Of a stretch of 61,279 nucleotides of DNA, positions 16,701 through 25,684 are shown in pieces. Made by a program: the position numbers and the translations under genes. This stretch comes from Agrobacterium sp. AGB01 (GTDB lineage: Bacteria; Pseudomonadota; Alphaproteobacteria; Rhizobiales; Rhizobiaceae), in contig NZ_JACVAB010000011.1 in the NCBI RefSeq assembly GCF_014851585.1, positions 1-61,279 of the forward strand. The letters are read 5' to 3'. The notes beneath the pieces are model-generated. The model was not told where the DNA came from and searched no databases. It saw only the letters and a list, made by a program, of their open reading frames with translations. Position 1 is the first letter of the stretch, and the number at the start of each line of letters is the position of its first letter.

Positions 16701-17315
16701 CCGGGTACACTTAAAAGTGCGGAGTTAGCTCGCAAAGCAAAAGAGCGGTTCCCGCAAATCGCCGTCCTTTTCACCTCGGGCTACACCGAGAACTCTATCG
16801 TGCACGGCGGACGGTTGGACGTCGGCGTTCAGTTGCTGTCCAAACCCTACACCCGCGAGGCGTTGGCACGAAAAATCCGCCATGTCCTCAACAATGAACG
16901 TCAGATTGCGGTAGCGATCTCAGGGACTGGAACTGACGCACCAGCCCCTGAACACACCCCAGGAAAAGTGCAACGGCGAATTCTGCTTGTCGAAGACGAG
17001 GCGCTTATCCGCATGTCGGATGCAGATATGCTTTCTGATCTCGGCTGCGAGGTTTTCGAAGCTGGCTCTGCTGAAGAGGCACTGGATATATTGGAAACAG
17101 CCGACATCGACATTGTTGTAACGGATTTAGGATTGCCGGGTATGTCGGGAGAGGAATTCTCCCGCGTGGTGCGTGAACGCTGGCCTGATATTGGAATCGT
17201 CTTCTCCACTGGCATGAACCGCAAACCCAGCTGGGATGATGGAAAAAGAACAGCACTTCTTCCTAAACCCCACGGGATGGAAGAGCTTGCAGAGGCCTTG
17301 GATGCTGTCAGCTAG
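13794..17315 (+). CDS. Hybrid histidine kinase with five PAS domains and two receiver domains
   Basis: A cytoplasmic 1173-residue sensor kinase with no membrane segment. Five PAS repeats occupy roughly residues 5-640, most with the PAC ending (F-I-G-x-A/V-R-D-I/V-T). HisKA follows with the phospho-accepting histidine 676 in VAHDFNNLL, then an HATPase domain (NLAINARDAMDG, VSDTGSGMAPD, GSGLGLSMVYGF). Two receiver domains end the protein, with phospho-acceptor aspartates at about 966 (LFTDVVMPG) and 1111 (VVTDLGLPG). The GTG at 13794 is preferred because GGGGGA lies just before it; a TTG six codons upstream is possible. The signal is unknown; PAS domains suggest redox, light or small ligands. 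Confidence 0.92.
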   Translation: MNTSEEKYREIIAKLRSAQAAGGIGTFVVDIDTDIVAATPEFSSLYGLDHIDTRPAVDFEAVVIKDDEKLVSHSSSRKDGDAATEVEYRIRRGNSGEIRWIARKGEFQRDQDGKPVRFIGIARDITAQKFSEDALKKTQEKLALALEATGVGTFDFDLINNVLEWDDRCRELFGLPPNATVSYETFLEGLHPDDRDAIDKAVQDAISVDGDGDYDVTYRTVSMVDGRVRWIAAKGRTFFDQGKAVRFIGTVRDVTQSREKEQLHRETEERYRLASRATNDAIWDWDFKTNFVLWNDALTAAYGHPLEAVKPNSEWWIEHIHPDDRAAIDHSIHAVIDGDGEDWTGEYRFRRFDGSYAQVYDRGHIIRDEYGDPVRMIGAMLDLTRIQDAETALRESELRYRSLFAALDEGLCIIEFIDGSSGPSSDYVHLKYNEAYQRQAGVSGIEGKRVRELFPDEADKWISFYREVLDTGRPKRLELKFDETQKILDVGAFRLEPAEKRQVAVVCQDITSRRMTESLLRDLNSSLERRIAERTADRDRMWRLSTDLILVADFNAFITAANPAWQRVFGWSDQDLIGLCFLDLVHPDDKDATIAEVGKLSEGATTFSFENRYRRRDGKYRVISWTAVPEDGYIHAAGRDVTEEREAAVALKNTEAALQHAQKMEAIGNLTGGVAHDFNNLLQVVAGNLQLLAKDIAGNEKAQRRISNALAGVDKGSKLAAQLLAFGRRQALDPRVLNIGRLVRSMDEMLRRTIGEGVEVETIVSAGLWNTLVDPMQIENAILNLAINARDAMDGFGKLTIEVGNAYIDDAYSRLYDDVQTGHYVVLSVSDTGSGMAPDVIEKVFEPFFSTKPEGKGSGLGLSMVYGFVKQTGGHVKIYSEVGYGTTLKMYLPRSTQQEDLEIAPLEGPVEGGAETILVAEDDEGVRATVVEMLQELGYRVLKAPDATSALTILESGIPIDMLFTDVVMPGTLKSAELARKAKERFPQIAVLFTSGYTENSIVHGGRLDVGVQLLSKPYTREALARKIRHVLNNERQIAVAISGTGTDAPAPEHTPGKVQRRILLVEDEALIRMSDADMLSDLGCEVFEAGSAEEALDILETADIDIVVTDLGLPGMSGEEFSRVVRERWPDIGIVFSTGMNRKPSWDDGKRTALLPKPHGMEELAEALDAVS

Positions 17316-17443
17316 AGGTGATATATCAATTCCGGCTGAGCAACCACACGTCTGGACGCATTCGCAGTGCAACGACTAGTGGTCAGGTGATCTAAGCTCA
17401 TCATGCAATCATAAGTGCTGGCGACAGCACGAACGGTCTGCAG

Positions 17444-17482
17444 GGTTTGCTGCCCTCCAGCGCATGCGGAGGACAGCAAACC
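17444..17482. terminator. Long stable hairpin downstream of the glucose dehydrogenase remnant
   Basis: GGTTTGCTG at 17444-17452 pairs with CAGCAAACC at 17474-17482, and CCTCC at 17454-17458 with GGAGG at 17468-17472, separated by one mismatch. It lies 5 bases beyond the stop of the remnant. There is no long T-tract, so it may stabilise the transcript end or terminate weakly. Confidence 0.6.
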
Positions 17483-17486
17483 TTAC

Positions 17487-18112
17487 TCAGTTACTTGCGG
17501 CAGGTAATGCGTAGGCTATGAAATAGTCCCTTATCGGTGTTTCCATGAAATCGTGACCACCCGCGTTGATAACCACTATTTGTAGGCCGTTGGCTTCGTA
17601 GATCATCGGCGTTGCCTGGCCATCAGCCGGAAGCTTTTCCTGCCAAACCTCTTTACCCGTGCGGATATCCACGGCACGCAGTATGTCATCCGTCGCGGCA
17701 GCGATGAAAAACAATCCTGATGCAGTGACAACCCCACCCCCATTATTTGGTGTTCCGATATCCACTGGCAACATCGAAGGGATACCAAATGGCCCATTTT
17801 TGCGAGCGGAACCGAATGGACGATCCCACAGAACTTTTCGGGTGTTGAGGTCGATCGCTGTCAAACCGCCATAGGGGGGCTTTTTGCAAAGAAGACCTGT
17901 CAACGGCACCCGCCAACCTGCATTCACACGAATTCCATAGGGCGTAAGGGCTTGCGGATTGATGCTACCGTGCGAACCGGAGCCGGCGTCAGGATTGATT
18001 GTAATTGGGCATATTGTTATAATTGGCGATCATAATGTTGTTGACCGGATCCACGGCGACGCCGCCCCAATCCGAGCCGCTGCTGTAACCGGGAAACTGA
18101 TCGCGAAATACC
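17487..18112 (-). pseudogene. gcd: C-terminal remnant of a PQQ-dependent membrane glucose dehydrogenase
   Basis: The downstream part reads GGLTAIDLNTRKVLWDRPFG, VDIGTPNNGGGVVTASGLFF, IRTGKEVWQEKLPADGQATP and ends DYFIAYALP, the C-terminal blades of the quinoprotein glucose dehydrogenase propeller. Upstream, in another frame, RDQFPGYSSGSDWGGVAVDP and NIMIANYNNMPNYNQS belong to the same protein, then about 17990 a deletion with frame change joins this to NPDAGSGSHGSIN. The N-terminal membrane part and most of the propeller are gone, and the remnant starts abruptly near 18112, next to the siderophore operon. The enzyme would have oxidised glucose to gluconate in the periplasm. Confidence 0.85.
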
Positions 18113-18140
18113 AATTACGACTTAAAGTGTGAAACCAGTT

Positions 18141-19196
18141 TCAGCTTTGCGCATAGCCATGCCGCCAATACGAGACGGCGAGCTGGTCGGCTTTGGTGAA
18201 ACGGCCGCCTGAGCGCCAGGACGACCGAATTTTCCTGAATAAATCAAATTCAGTTCCTGCCCAGGCGAATACTGATCCTTGCATTGGAGCATCGATTGCC
18301 TCGATATCATTGATAAGCCATGCGGTTCCTGATTTTCGGCTTATCCATCTGATGTCCATCGCCGATGGAGCTGCCAGTTCTTGACGATCCTCATCGCTAT
18401 CGATCTCGATGACTGCAACGCCGCGCGCATCCCGAGGCAGCGCCGAGATGAGTCTGCTGATGGCTGGTAGCGCTGTTTCATCGCCGACAAGCAGGTTCCA
18501 TTGAGATGGTCTGGCACTTCCGCCTCCTGGACCCATCATGCCGATAACATCGCCGATTGACGCGTTTACGGCAAACCGACTGCCCGGTCCTCCATGTGCG
18601 TGGATGACAAAATAGATATCAAACACATTCTGCTCCGGACGGATGTCGCGAATCGTATATTTGCGGATAACTGCGCGCTCATGCGGTTCACCCCACTCGA
18701 CTGTTCCGAACGCGTTGAGGTTGGGGAAGTACAAATTCGTGTCTTTCCGCGGCAGCAACAGTTTAACATGCAGGGCATCAAGCGTGTCGAAACGTCTCAA
18801 GTTCGGCGTCGAAAATGTAATTCGCCGGATGCGGGGGGAAAGGTCACGTACCGCTTCCACTTTGATCTTTCTGAGATTTGGGAGAGTAGACACTGCATCT
18901 CCATCCCCGTTCCACAGAATTTCCGCCGGGGTCTCGACGTTGAATTCCCCAACATGGCTTGTGAGCAGATATTGCACCTCTGCCAGCTGCTCTGCGTCGT
19001 GCGCATAGGCTGTAATATTCAGAACGTTGGAGCGCGCTACAAATTGCGCCGTTCCCTCACGGCAAGTCAGTCGCCACTCATTGTGTGATGCAGTTGATAC
19101 GGTCGCGCCATGGCCTACCAGATGCCCGACGAGGACCTGAGCTAGTGCCGCAGCATCAGGACATCGGACACTGCTGGTCGTTTGTAGTGCCGTCAC
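18141..19196 (-). CDS. Siderophore-interacting protein with an N-terminal DUF2218 domain
   Basis: A 351-residue fusion. Residues about 1-90 (VRCPDAAALAQVLVGHLVGHG, VLNITAYAHDAEQLAEVQYLL) match DUF2218; the rest is a siderophore-interacting protein, a flavin-dependent NAD(P)H ferric reductase of the ViuB/YqjH type that frees iron from the imported siderophore. FAD-binding R-x-Y-T is seen in VIRKYTIRDIRPEQN, and the GDETALPAISRLISALP block is the NAD(P)H-binding start. The ATG overlaps the ATPase stop as ATGA, so it is the last gene of the operon receptor, binding protein, permease, ATPase, reductase. Confidence 0.92.
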   Translation of the reverse strand: MTALQTTSSVRCPDAAALAQVLVGHLVGHGATVSTASHNEWRLTCREGTAQFVARSNVLNITAYAHDAEQLAEVQYLLTSHVGEFNVETPAEILWNGDGDAVSTLPNLRKIKVEAVRDLSPRIRRITFSTPNLRRFDTLDALHVKLLLPRKDTNLYFPNLNAFGTVEWGEPHERAVIRKYTIRDIRPEQNVFDIYFVIHAHGGPGSRFAVNASIGDVIGMMGPGGGSARPSQWNLLVGDETALPAISRLISALPRDARGVAVIEIDSDEDRQELAAPSAMDIRWISRKSGTAWLINDIEAIDAPMQGSVFAWAGTEFDLFRKIRSSWRSGGRFTKADQLAVSYWRHGYAQS

Positions 19197-20002
19197 TGAA
19201 ATTTCTCCTGATTGCGCGCCGGCCCAAGGACATCGATATGCAGCGCACCACGTAAATTGATGGACACGTCCGCTTCGATGCCCCAGACATCGGCAAGTAT
19301 TGCGGGTCGAAACGCTGTTTGTGGCGCCCCTTCAACAACGATGCGTCCTTTATCCAATACAGCGACACGATCTGCTATTTTTGCAGCCATTGCCAGTTCG
19401 TGTAGGACGACGATGACAATCGTGCCCGATGCGGCAACGTGGCGGATGGTGCGCATAAACTCGTCTTGGTGCCTTAGATCCAAAGCACTGGTCGGTTCGT
19501 CGAGGAGTAAAACCGAAGGTGACCCAACCAGAGCCTGTGCGAGCGCTGTCATCTGCCGCTGTCCACCAGACAGGGTGTCAATGTTTGAGAGTGCGATTGA
19601 TCCGAGATTCAACTTTTCAATGATTGCGGCAGCCTGTGTCTCCAGGGATGCTCGATTGTTCAAGGTGGCGTATTTGTTCGCCACACGCAGAGCGCTCATG
19701 ACACTCTCGAAAACGTTAAGCCGAACGCCCTTCGGCAAGCTTTGCGGCATGTATGAAATCTTGCCAGCCCGCTGATGGGGTTTAAGTGCCGCGATGTCTG
19801 TTGTGCCGAGGGTGATCTTCCCCCGCACCGGCAAAAATCCCGCAATTGCCTTCAGCAGTGTCGACTTTCCAGCGGCATTCGGTCCTGTTAGCGCAAGTAT
19901 TTGGCCGGGGTGAATTTCAGGAATCGTAACGCCTTTAAGAATCTGCCGGCTGCGGTAACCTGCATATATGTCTGCAAGGCAGAGACCCATCGCATCACTC
20001 AT
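19193..20002 (-). CDS. Iron-siderophore ABC transporter ATP-binding protein
   Basis: A 269-residue FecE/FhuC-type ATPase. Walker A is GPNAAGKST, the Q-loop region follows ISYMPQSLPKG, the signature is LSGGQRQM, Walker B is SVLLLDEPTSALDLRH and the switch histidine is VVLHELAMAA. It powers import of ferric siderophore through the permease encoded just upstream. It overlaps the permease stop and the reductase start by 4 bases each (ATGA), which indicates translational coupling. Confidence 0.95.
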   Translation of the reverse strand: MSDAMGLCLADIYAGYRSRQILKGVTIPEIHPGQILALTGPNAAGKSTLLKAIAGFLPVRGKITLGTTDIAALKPHQRAGKISYMPQSLPKGVRLNVFESVMSALRVANKYATLNNRASLETQAAAIIEKLNLGSIALSNIDTLSGGQRQMTALAQALVGSPSVLLLDEPTSALDLRHQDEFMRTIRHVAASGTIVIVVLHELAMAAKIADRVAVLDKGRIVVEGAPQTAFRPAILADVWGIEADVSINLRGALHIDVLGPARNQEKFQ

Positions 20003-21078
20003 GTGGATTTGCCCTGTCGCACAATGAGCGCAATGAAAACCGGAACGCCAACCAGTGCTGCGACAATCCCCACGGGCAGATTGGCATTTGGCACAAGCAT
20101 TTTCGCAGCGATCGATGCACCAAGAAGCAATATAGCGCCGGATAAGGCGCTTGCAGGTATAAGGTAGCGATGATCCTCGCCAATTATCATCCTGGCGATA
20201 TGCGGTCCGACCAAGCCGATGAAACCGATTGTGCCGACAAAAGCAACCGCGGTTGCAGTCAACAGACTGACCCTTACGAGCGAAAAGAAACGCAACCTTT
20301 TAACGTCAACACCAAAAGACATTGCGCGCTCTTCGCCCAGATGGAGTGCTGTGAGTTGTGGCGATGACATCCAGGACAAGGGCAGCAGCACGACGACAAC
20401 AACGGCCAAAATCGTTATCCCTGCCCATTCTGCGCGCTGCAGGTTACCCATCATCCAGAAAACAACCTGTTGGACGGATTGGGCCGAAGCATAAAATTGC
20501 AGCAGGGAGAGCGCCGCGTTGAATGAAAACACGAGCGCGATGCCAAACAGCACTAGACCGTCGTTGCCCCCGCCACGAAGTGTAGTCAGCAGCTGCAGCA
20601 AGGCAACGGAACCGATGGCAAAAACAAACGCACTGGACGAGACAAACCAACCCCCGGACACTAGGGTGAAACTGCTACCCAATACAATTGCAACAGCCGC
20701 CCCAAGAGCAGCTGCCGAAGATACCCCCAGGGTGAAAGGGGAGGCCAAGGGATTGTCGAGCACCGTTTGCATTTCAACCCCTGCGGTCGATAATGCGACG
20801 CCGACGAGAAGCGCCATCAATGAGGCAGGTAATCGTACATCATAGAGGATGACGCTATCAATTCTATCCAGGGAAGTGCTGTCCCACAGGCCGGAAACAA
20901 CGTCCCGAAATGGTAGACCTGATGGCCCTGTAACAATATCGGCAAATAGCAACAGCAATGTAAGCGCGAACAGACATCCCAACACGACCAGGCGCCGAGC
21001 GGCGACTGCACGCTGTAATGCGATGAGGCTGTTCTTCCGTTGAGTGAGAGATGCGCTGGCGGAGCCGGAATTGTTCAT
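19999..21078 (-). CDS. FecCD-family iron-siderophore permease
   Basis: A 359-residue integral membrane protein of the FecCD/BtuC family with about ten predicted helices. Family blocks are visible: VRLPASLMALLVGVALSTAG, NPLASPFTLGVSSAAALGAA, VGTIGFIGLVGPHIARMIIGEDHR and ANLPVGIVAALVGVPVFIAL. There is a single permease gene in this operon, so the channel would be a homodimer. The ATG overlaps the stop of the binding-protein gene. Confidence 0.95.
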   Translation of the reverse strand: MNNSGSASASLTQRKNSLIALQRAVAARRLVVLGCLFALTLLLLFADIVTGPSGLPFRDVVSGLWDSTSLDRIDSVILYDVRLPASLMALLVGVALSTAGVEMQTVLDNPLASPFTLGVSSAAALGAAVAIVLGSSFTLVSGGWFVSSSAFVFAIGSVALLQLLTTLRGGGNDGLVLFGIALVFSFNAALSLLQFYASAQSVQQVVFWMMGNLQRAEWAGITILAVVVVVLLPLSWMSSPQLTALHLGEERAMSFGVDVKRLRFFSLVRVSLLTATAVAFVGTIGFIGLVGPHIARMIIGEDHRYLIPASALSGAILLLGASIAAKMLVPNANLPVGIVAALVGVPVFIALIVRQGKST

Positions 21079-22211
21079 GAGTTCAAATCTACAGAATAGG
21101 TACCATCCAACGGGACAGACAGAAAATCGCGGTTGATCATTGCCATACTCTCAGTAGGATCAATGTCTTTGAAGAGTTCGGGATTGAGACGCTTGGCTAT
21201 GGCTTGTGCCGCGACAACATTGAACGGCGTCGCATGAAGCAGATGCCAAAGGCCGGTCAAGCGTTTCTCCCTGAAGGCGGTGAGCGGCGCCGTATCTGCC
21301 GTGTTTGCAACTTCAACCAAGCTGGCTACCGCGCTCTCGGACGATATACCCGGTCCAAGTACCAGTCCCCCGCGTCCAATAAGATGGCTCCCACCGGTGA
21401 CGAACACATAATCCGGGTCAGCAGCGAATACAAATTCGCGGCGAGCCTGTATCCATGGGCGATCATTTGCCAGTGAGGCACCGAGATTGTCGCCACCCGC
21501 CAATTCGATGAAGCCACCAAGGCCAACACCGCCAGGCATCCAGCAGCAATCCCAGCCAGGGGCTCCGGCATTGGCCTGCAACATCACAACAGGCCGTTTG
21601 GGTTGTTTCTCAGCTAATCTGTTGCGGATTACATCAAGTGACAATTCATGCCAGCGCGCATACCGCTCGGCCTTTTCCTGCACTGCGCCGCCAAACAACG
21701 AACCAATAAGACGCATGCTCCGGGCCGTGTTCCCCAATGGATCATCGTAGAAATCGACGAACAGGGTCGGGATGCCTGCAGCCTCCAGACGCGCCACCAC
21801 ATGTGTATCTTCAGGCCCAGGACCATAGCATCCCCCAAGGATTACCAAATCCGGTCGGCTCGCCAATGCAGCCTCAACTGAAAATGTGTCGGGGCTTGCT
21901 TCGCCAACCACTGGAATATCGGACAGCGTCGGGTAGGCGGCGGAATATCTCGAGAATATCTCTTTGCTGTGACGAACAAGGTCGCCTTGCCAAGCGCAGA
22001 CCAAATTGCCAGGCGAAGGATGAACCAAGGACAAGGCGAGCAACAGATGGCCATCACCGAGCAAGATGCGCTTGGGAGGGGTCGAGAGCACAGGTACCGA
22101 TTGTGAAACCTGTGCCGTCGGTTGTGCACACGCTGGCCCTGCTGCCAGTGCGGCTGCACCAACTGCCATGCCCAACAATTTCCGGCGGGTAATGTCGACG
22201 CGAGTTCTTAT
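21075..22211 (-). CDS. Iron-siderophore periplasmic binding protein with a Tat-like signal
   Basis: A type III (FecB/FepB-like) binding protein of about 378 residues if read from an ATA codon at 22211. A twin-arginine signal, T-R-R-K-L-L-G-M-A-V-G, followed by a hydrophobic stretch ending PACA-Q, is only complete from there; the first conventional start, TTG at 22178, would cut off both arginines. GGAGAGG lies four bases before the ATA, an ideal spacing. Either the ATA is a rare start, or ATG was changed to ATA. The mature part has the usual two lobes (LLLALSLVHPSPG, RPDLVILGGCYGPG, ADPDYVFVTGG). It follows the TonB receptor by 10 bases. Confidence 0.88.
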   Translation of the reverse strand: MRTRVDITRRKLLGMAVGAAALAAGPACAQPTAQVSQSVPVLSTPPKRILLGDGHLLLALSLVHPSPGNLVCAWQGDLVRHSKEIFSRYSAAYPTLSDIPVVGEASPDTFSVEAALASRPDLVILGGCYGPGPEDTHVVARLEAAGIPTLFVDFYDDPLGNTARSMRLIGSLFGGAVQEKAERYARWHELSLDVIRNRLAEKQPKRPVVMLQANAGAPGWDCCWMPGGVGLGGFIELAGGDNLGASLANDRPWIQARREFVFAADPDYVFVTGGSHLIGRGGLVLGPGISSESAVASLVEVANTADTAPLTAFREKRLTGLWHLLHATPFNVVAAQAIAKRLNPELFKDIDPTESMAMINRDFLSVPLDGTYSVDLNS

Positions 22212-22221
22212 CAGTCCTCTC

Positions 22222-24360
22222 CTACCAGCGGTGGGTCAGGGTCGCGCGGATTGTTCTTCCGGTTCCCCAATAGCAGTTGGCAGCATTGTTACAGGAGGAC
22301 ACATACTCCTTGTCGAAAACATTGGCTACATTGAGCGCAATTTCGGATCCTTTGAAACTTTCATTGATCGCGCTGAGATCAAGGCGGGCGGCGACATCGA
22401 ATAGTGTATAGGATGGGGCTTCAAACTGGTTGTTGGCATCACCAAAGCTTGCTCCCGTGTAACGTATGCCCGCACCTGCACTCAGTCCCTCCAGTGCATC
22501 TGCAAATCTGTGATTTACCCACAATGCTGCCTGATGATCTGGCACATAGATTACCCGCTTGCCCGTGGCGCTGACTTCAGAGTCGATATAAGTGTAGGAT
22601 GCGATGACATCCCAACCGTCCCACATAGCGATCTTGGCTTCCGCCTCGATGCCCTTCATGTCAACTTTGCCGATTTGCTGCTGCACTCCGGAGTTGGTTA
22701 CAACAAGGTTACTTTGCTGCAGATCAAAACCGGCGACAGTGAACAGGTGGTCTGTTCCTGCTGGCTGATATTTTACACCGATTTCAAGCTGCTTGCCCTT
22801 TGACGGATCATAGGCGTCCCCAGTGCTCGTGTTCACTCCGGAGATTGGTTCGAAGGAGGTGCCGTAGCTAATGTAGGGCGAAACGCCATTATCAAATGCA
22901 TATAGCAAGCCCGCGCGCCCGGTAAAAGAATGGTCGTTGTTAACGGTTCTGGTGGAGTTCAGGCGACTCAATGTGCTGGTTTCTGCAGCGTCGTAACGAC
23001 CGGTCAAAGTCAGGCGCCAGTTATCCAGTGCCATTTCGTCCTGAAGATAGAAACCTGCCTGGCGCGTGAGCTGTTTCGAATTGGTGCTGTACGGAGCGGT
23101 GCCAATGACCGCCTGACCGTAGACAGGATTGTATATGTCGAGCGGATATGCCGTCAAAGCCAGTGAGCCGAACTGGTAGTCGGCGCTCTGCACCAAAATG
23201 TCCACACCGCCAAGAACATTATGCGTGACAGGGCCGGTGTCGAAGCTTCCGGATAGGCTATTGTCCATTGTAAACGTCTGGGCAAGGTCGTGGATCTGGA
23301 CGGCACTGCGGTTAACAAGGTTTTCGCTGCCAGCCCTCAGGCCAATACCACGGACTACCTGAAGGTCGTAGTCCACTTCCATAAGGCGTGCCGTGGAGTT
23401 GAATGTAATTCCGTTGTCGAAAGTGTGTTCGTAGATGTAGCCAATTGCGCTTTGGCGGCGCTGGAAGTCGTCGTAATCGGGTTCGCCCAGAAAAACGCTG
23501 CGCGAATATTTGCCAAGTGACGACTCGTAGAGTGATCCTACCGATGGTAGGAATTGCAGCGAGCCGCCATCGTCACGAATGTGATGGCCGAGAACCGTCA
23601 ATGACGTGTCCTCATCTGGCTTCCATGTCAATGCAGGCGCAATGAACAACCGATCATTATCAACGTGATCAACCTGTGTCTCCGAGGCTCGTCCCATTCC
23701 GGTTAGTCGGTAGAGAAACTGGCCTTCGTCATCAATGGGTCCACCAAAGTCAAAAGCGACTTGTTTGCGCCACGGATCGCCCAATGTGAACTGGACTTCG
23801 CGTAACGTTTCATCAGTTGGTTTTTTGCTAACAAAATTCACCAAGCCACCGGGTGGGGTCTGGCCGTAGAGTGCGGCAGACGGGCCACGCAAGGCCTCAA
23901 TGCGTTCCACCATATAAGGATCAATTCGAGGCCAGGCATACGTCGCACGAGGCATGCGCGTGCCATCAAGGAGTTCAGGTACAACGAAACCACGCATGCG
24001 GATCCAATCTGCGCGAGGGTCAGCACCAAAGATTTCGGCATTCGTTGCTGGTGCGTAACGTAACGCTTCACTGGTGGTTGTCGCGGCCTGTTGGCGGATC
24101 TGTTCCGATGACGTGACCGTGATGGATTGCGGTGTTTCTGCTATCGCTCGGTCAGTTTTCGTTGCTGTCGCGCTCTTCTTTGCAACGATGCCGGTAACCG
24201 GACCCTTTGCGTTTTCGTTTTCCGTTTGTACGACAATCGGAGCCAGTTGCGTGTTTGCTTGCTGAGCTTGAGCAACTGTTAACGGAAGCAACGCCACGCC
24301 AGCGCTGAGAGCGAGTTTCAGGCCCTTGATGCGGTCGATATTTACAGAAAATGTCATCAC
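22222..24360 (-). CDS. TonB-dependent ferric-siderophore receptor
   Basis: A 712-residue outer membrane receptor. The signal peptide ends ...LPLTVAQA-Q near residue 33. There is no STN domain. The plug starts with TDRAIAETPQSITVTSSEQI and contains IDPYMVERIEALRGPSAALYGQTPPGGLVNFVSKKP. The barrel follows and ends RTIRATLTHRW with a terminal aromatic residue. Sequence type is that of hydroxamate-siderophore receptors such as FhuE/FoxA-like proteins. It heads the operon that includes the binding protein, permease, ATPase and reductase, and lies downstream of an AraC-type regulator on the same strand. Confidence 0.95.
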   Translation of the reverse strand: MMTFSVNIDRIKGLKLALSAGVALLPLTVAQAQQANTQLAPIVVQTENENAKGPVTGIVAKKSATATKTDRAIAETPQSITVTSSEQIRQQAATTTSEALRYAPATNAEIFGADPRADWIRMRGFVVPELLDGTRMPRATYAWPRIDPYMVERIEALRGPSAALYGQTPPGGLVNFVSKKPTDETLREVQFTLGDPWRKQVAFDFGGPIDDEGQFLYRLTGMGRASETQVDHVDNDRLFIAPALTWKPDEDTSLTVLGHHIRDDGGSLQFLPSVGSLYESSLGKYSRSVFLGEPDYDDFQRRQSAIGYIYEHTFDNGITFNSTARLMEVDYDLQVVRGIGLRAGSENLVNRSAVQIHDLAQTFTMDNSLSGSFDTGPVTHNVLGGVDILVQSADYQFGSLALTAYPLDIYNPVYGQAVIGTAPYSTNSKQLTRQAGFYLQDEMALDNWRLTLTGRYDAAETSTLSRLNSTRTVNNDHSFTGRAGLLYAFDNGVSPYISYGTSFEPISGVNTSTGDAYDPSKGKQLEIGVKYQPAGTDHLFTVAGFDLQQSNLVVTNSGVQQQIGKVDMKGIEAEAKIAMWDGWDVIASYTYIDSEVSATGKRVIYVPDHQAALWVNHRFADALEGLSAGAGIRYTGASFGDANNQFEAPSYTLFDVAARLDLSAINESFKGSEIALNVANVFDKEYVSSCNNAANCYWGTGRTIRATLTHRW

Positions 24361-24458
24361 TTTACCCCACGGCTTGGTGGTGGCGTTTTAGCGTGGACGT
24401 GTAATGATGAGCAATCAGGTCCACTTTCGCGATACTGAGAAATACTTTCGCGATTCTG

Positions 24459-25364
24459 TCACAAGAACTCGTTTTTTCCATCGCTGCTGGAATGCGGTAC
24501 CAATGAGTGAGGCGCCATGCCAAAGCGCCGTCGGAACAGGGTCGAAAAATGGGCAGGCGTATAGCCTACTTCGGACGCAACCTGGCTTACGTTCAGGTGT
24601 CCTCCCGATAACATCTTGTAAGCCCGGTTCAGTCGATGTTCCTGCACATACCTGTAAGGTGCCATGCCGTAGATAGCCTTGAAGCCACGGTTGAGTTTGG
24701 ACAGGTTTATACCGCATTGTCGCGCCACAGACGCCAGATCAGGAGGATCCGGCGCCCTTTCGACGAGGATATCGCGTGCAGCACGTACTCGATCCTGGTC
24801 TGAACGTGTCAGGAAAGCGGAAAACGTCTCGTCGTCGGCGCCTGCAAATCCTTCAAAAACCAATGAGGCCAATTCAAGCGCCTTTGCACAGCGATAAAAT
24901 CCACTATGACCTTCTTGGTCTCCTAGTAATTGAGTGCCCAGAGCTCGAATGGCGGTGTCCGCTCCTCGTGCTCGCAGCAGGAGATTGCGGCAGTCCGTCT
25001 GTCGCATGCCACAAAGCAAAGTCGCAGCATCACGCTGATATTCGGTTTCAACTAGTTTCTTATCAATCTGCAGCAGTACCACTCTGAAGGGCATGTCGCG
25101 CGAGAAAATCTGTTCGCGCCTGTTTTCACCGTCACTCAGCACCGCGAAGGTTGTAGGGCTACGAATATCGAGAAGAGGTGCGTCACCTGCCGTCAGCTGC
25201 ATCTTGCCCTGAAGAACGACAATTATCCTGAGCCCATCACGTATAGGCGATGAGACACGCAATGGCTCCGAAAAGATCTTGGTGCTCGTCTCCACGAGTA
25301 GCTGACCCTGAAGATGGGTCGTAACGAGCTGCGATGGAGGCGGGGAAATGTCCATATGAAACAC
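24459..25364 (-). CDS. AraC-family regulator of the siderophore operon
   Basis: A 301-residue regulator. The C-terminal third is the double helix-turn-helix of the AraC family (DLASVARQCGINLSKLNRGFKAIYG, VSQVASEVGYTPAHFSTLFRRRFG). The N-terminal part is a variable ligand-binding region (LRIIVVLQGKMQLTAGDAPL). It is immediately upstream of the TonB receptor gene and in the same direction, as in PchR/AlcR-type circuits, where the imported ferric siderophore activates the receptor operon. That role is inferred from context. The short 98-base gap to the receptor gene should hold its binding site. Confidence 0.9.
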   Translation of the reverse strand: MFHMDISPPPSQLVTTHLQGQLLVETSTKIFSEPLRVSSPIRDGLRIIVVLQGKMQLTAGDAPLLDIRSPTTFAVLSDGENRREQIFSRDMPFRVVLLQIDKKLVETEYQRDAATLLCGMRQTDCRNLLLRARGADTAIRALGTQLLGDQEGHSGFYRCAKALELASLVFEGFAGADDETFSAFLTRSDQDRVRAARDILVERAPDPPDLASVARQCGINLSKLNRGFKAIYGMAPYRYVQEHRLNRAYKMLSGGHLNVSQVASEVGYTPAHFSTLFRRRFGMAPHSLVPHSSSDGKNEFL

Positions 25365-25684
25365 ATATTAAACCTGAGTAATTAAATCAATTATTTTGTG
25401 CCTTGAACTTTGTTATTGGCGAGGTGGATAGTTTAGATTCAACCGGTTGCTGAACTTCGTGACAAATACTGCGCATCCGCTCGTAACCACTATCTGCTTT
25501 CCTTGACTATCTAGAAGAAGCGTTTCCCTCAGGGTCAGCCGAAGAACTGGTAGACTATCTCGAAAGATAGTGGGGTGCTGACGATCCTCACCGGCACAGA
25601 GGCCGTTTGAGCTTGTGCGATACGCCATCAAATGCGTCCCATTGTTTGAACAGGTCTACGAGGACGACAGCCTGTGGACACCAT
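25365..25684. other. Gene-poor stretch upstream of the AraC gene
   Basis: No convincing gene in 320 bases. A short minus-strand frame (25413-25631) lacks a ribosome-binding site and a recognisable family. The AraC promoter should lie at its left end. Confidence 0.35.

Noticed and set aside
25413..25631. 72-residue minus-strand frame beside the MOSC fragment
   Set aside because: No ribosome-binding site or family; composition is not clearly protein-like.
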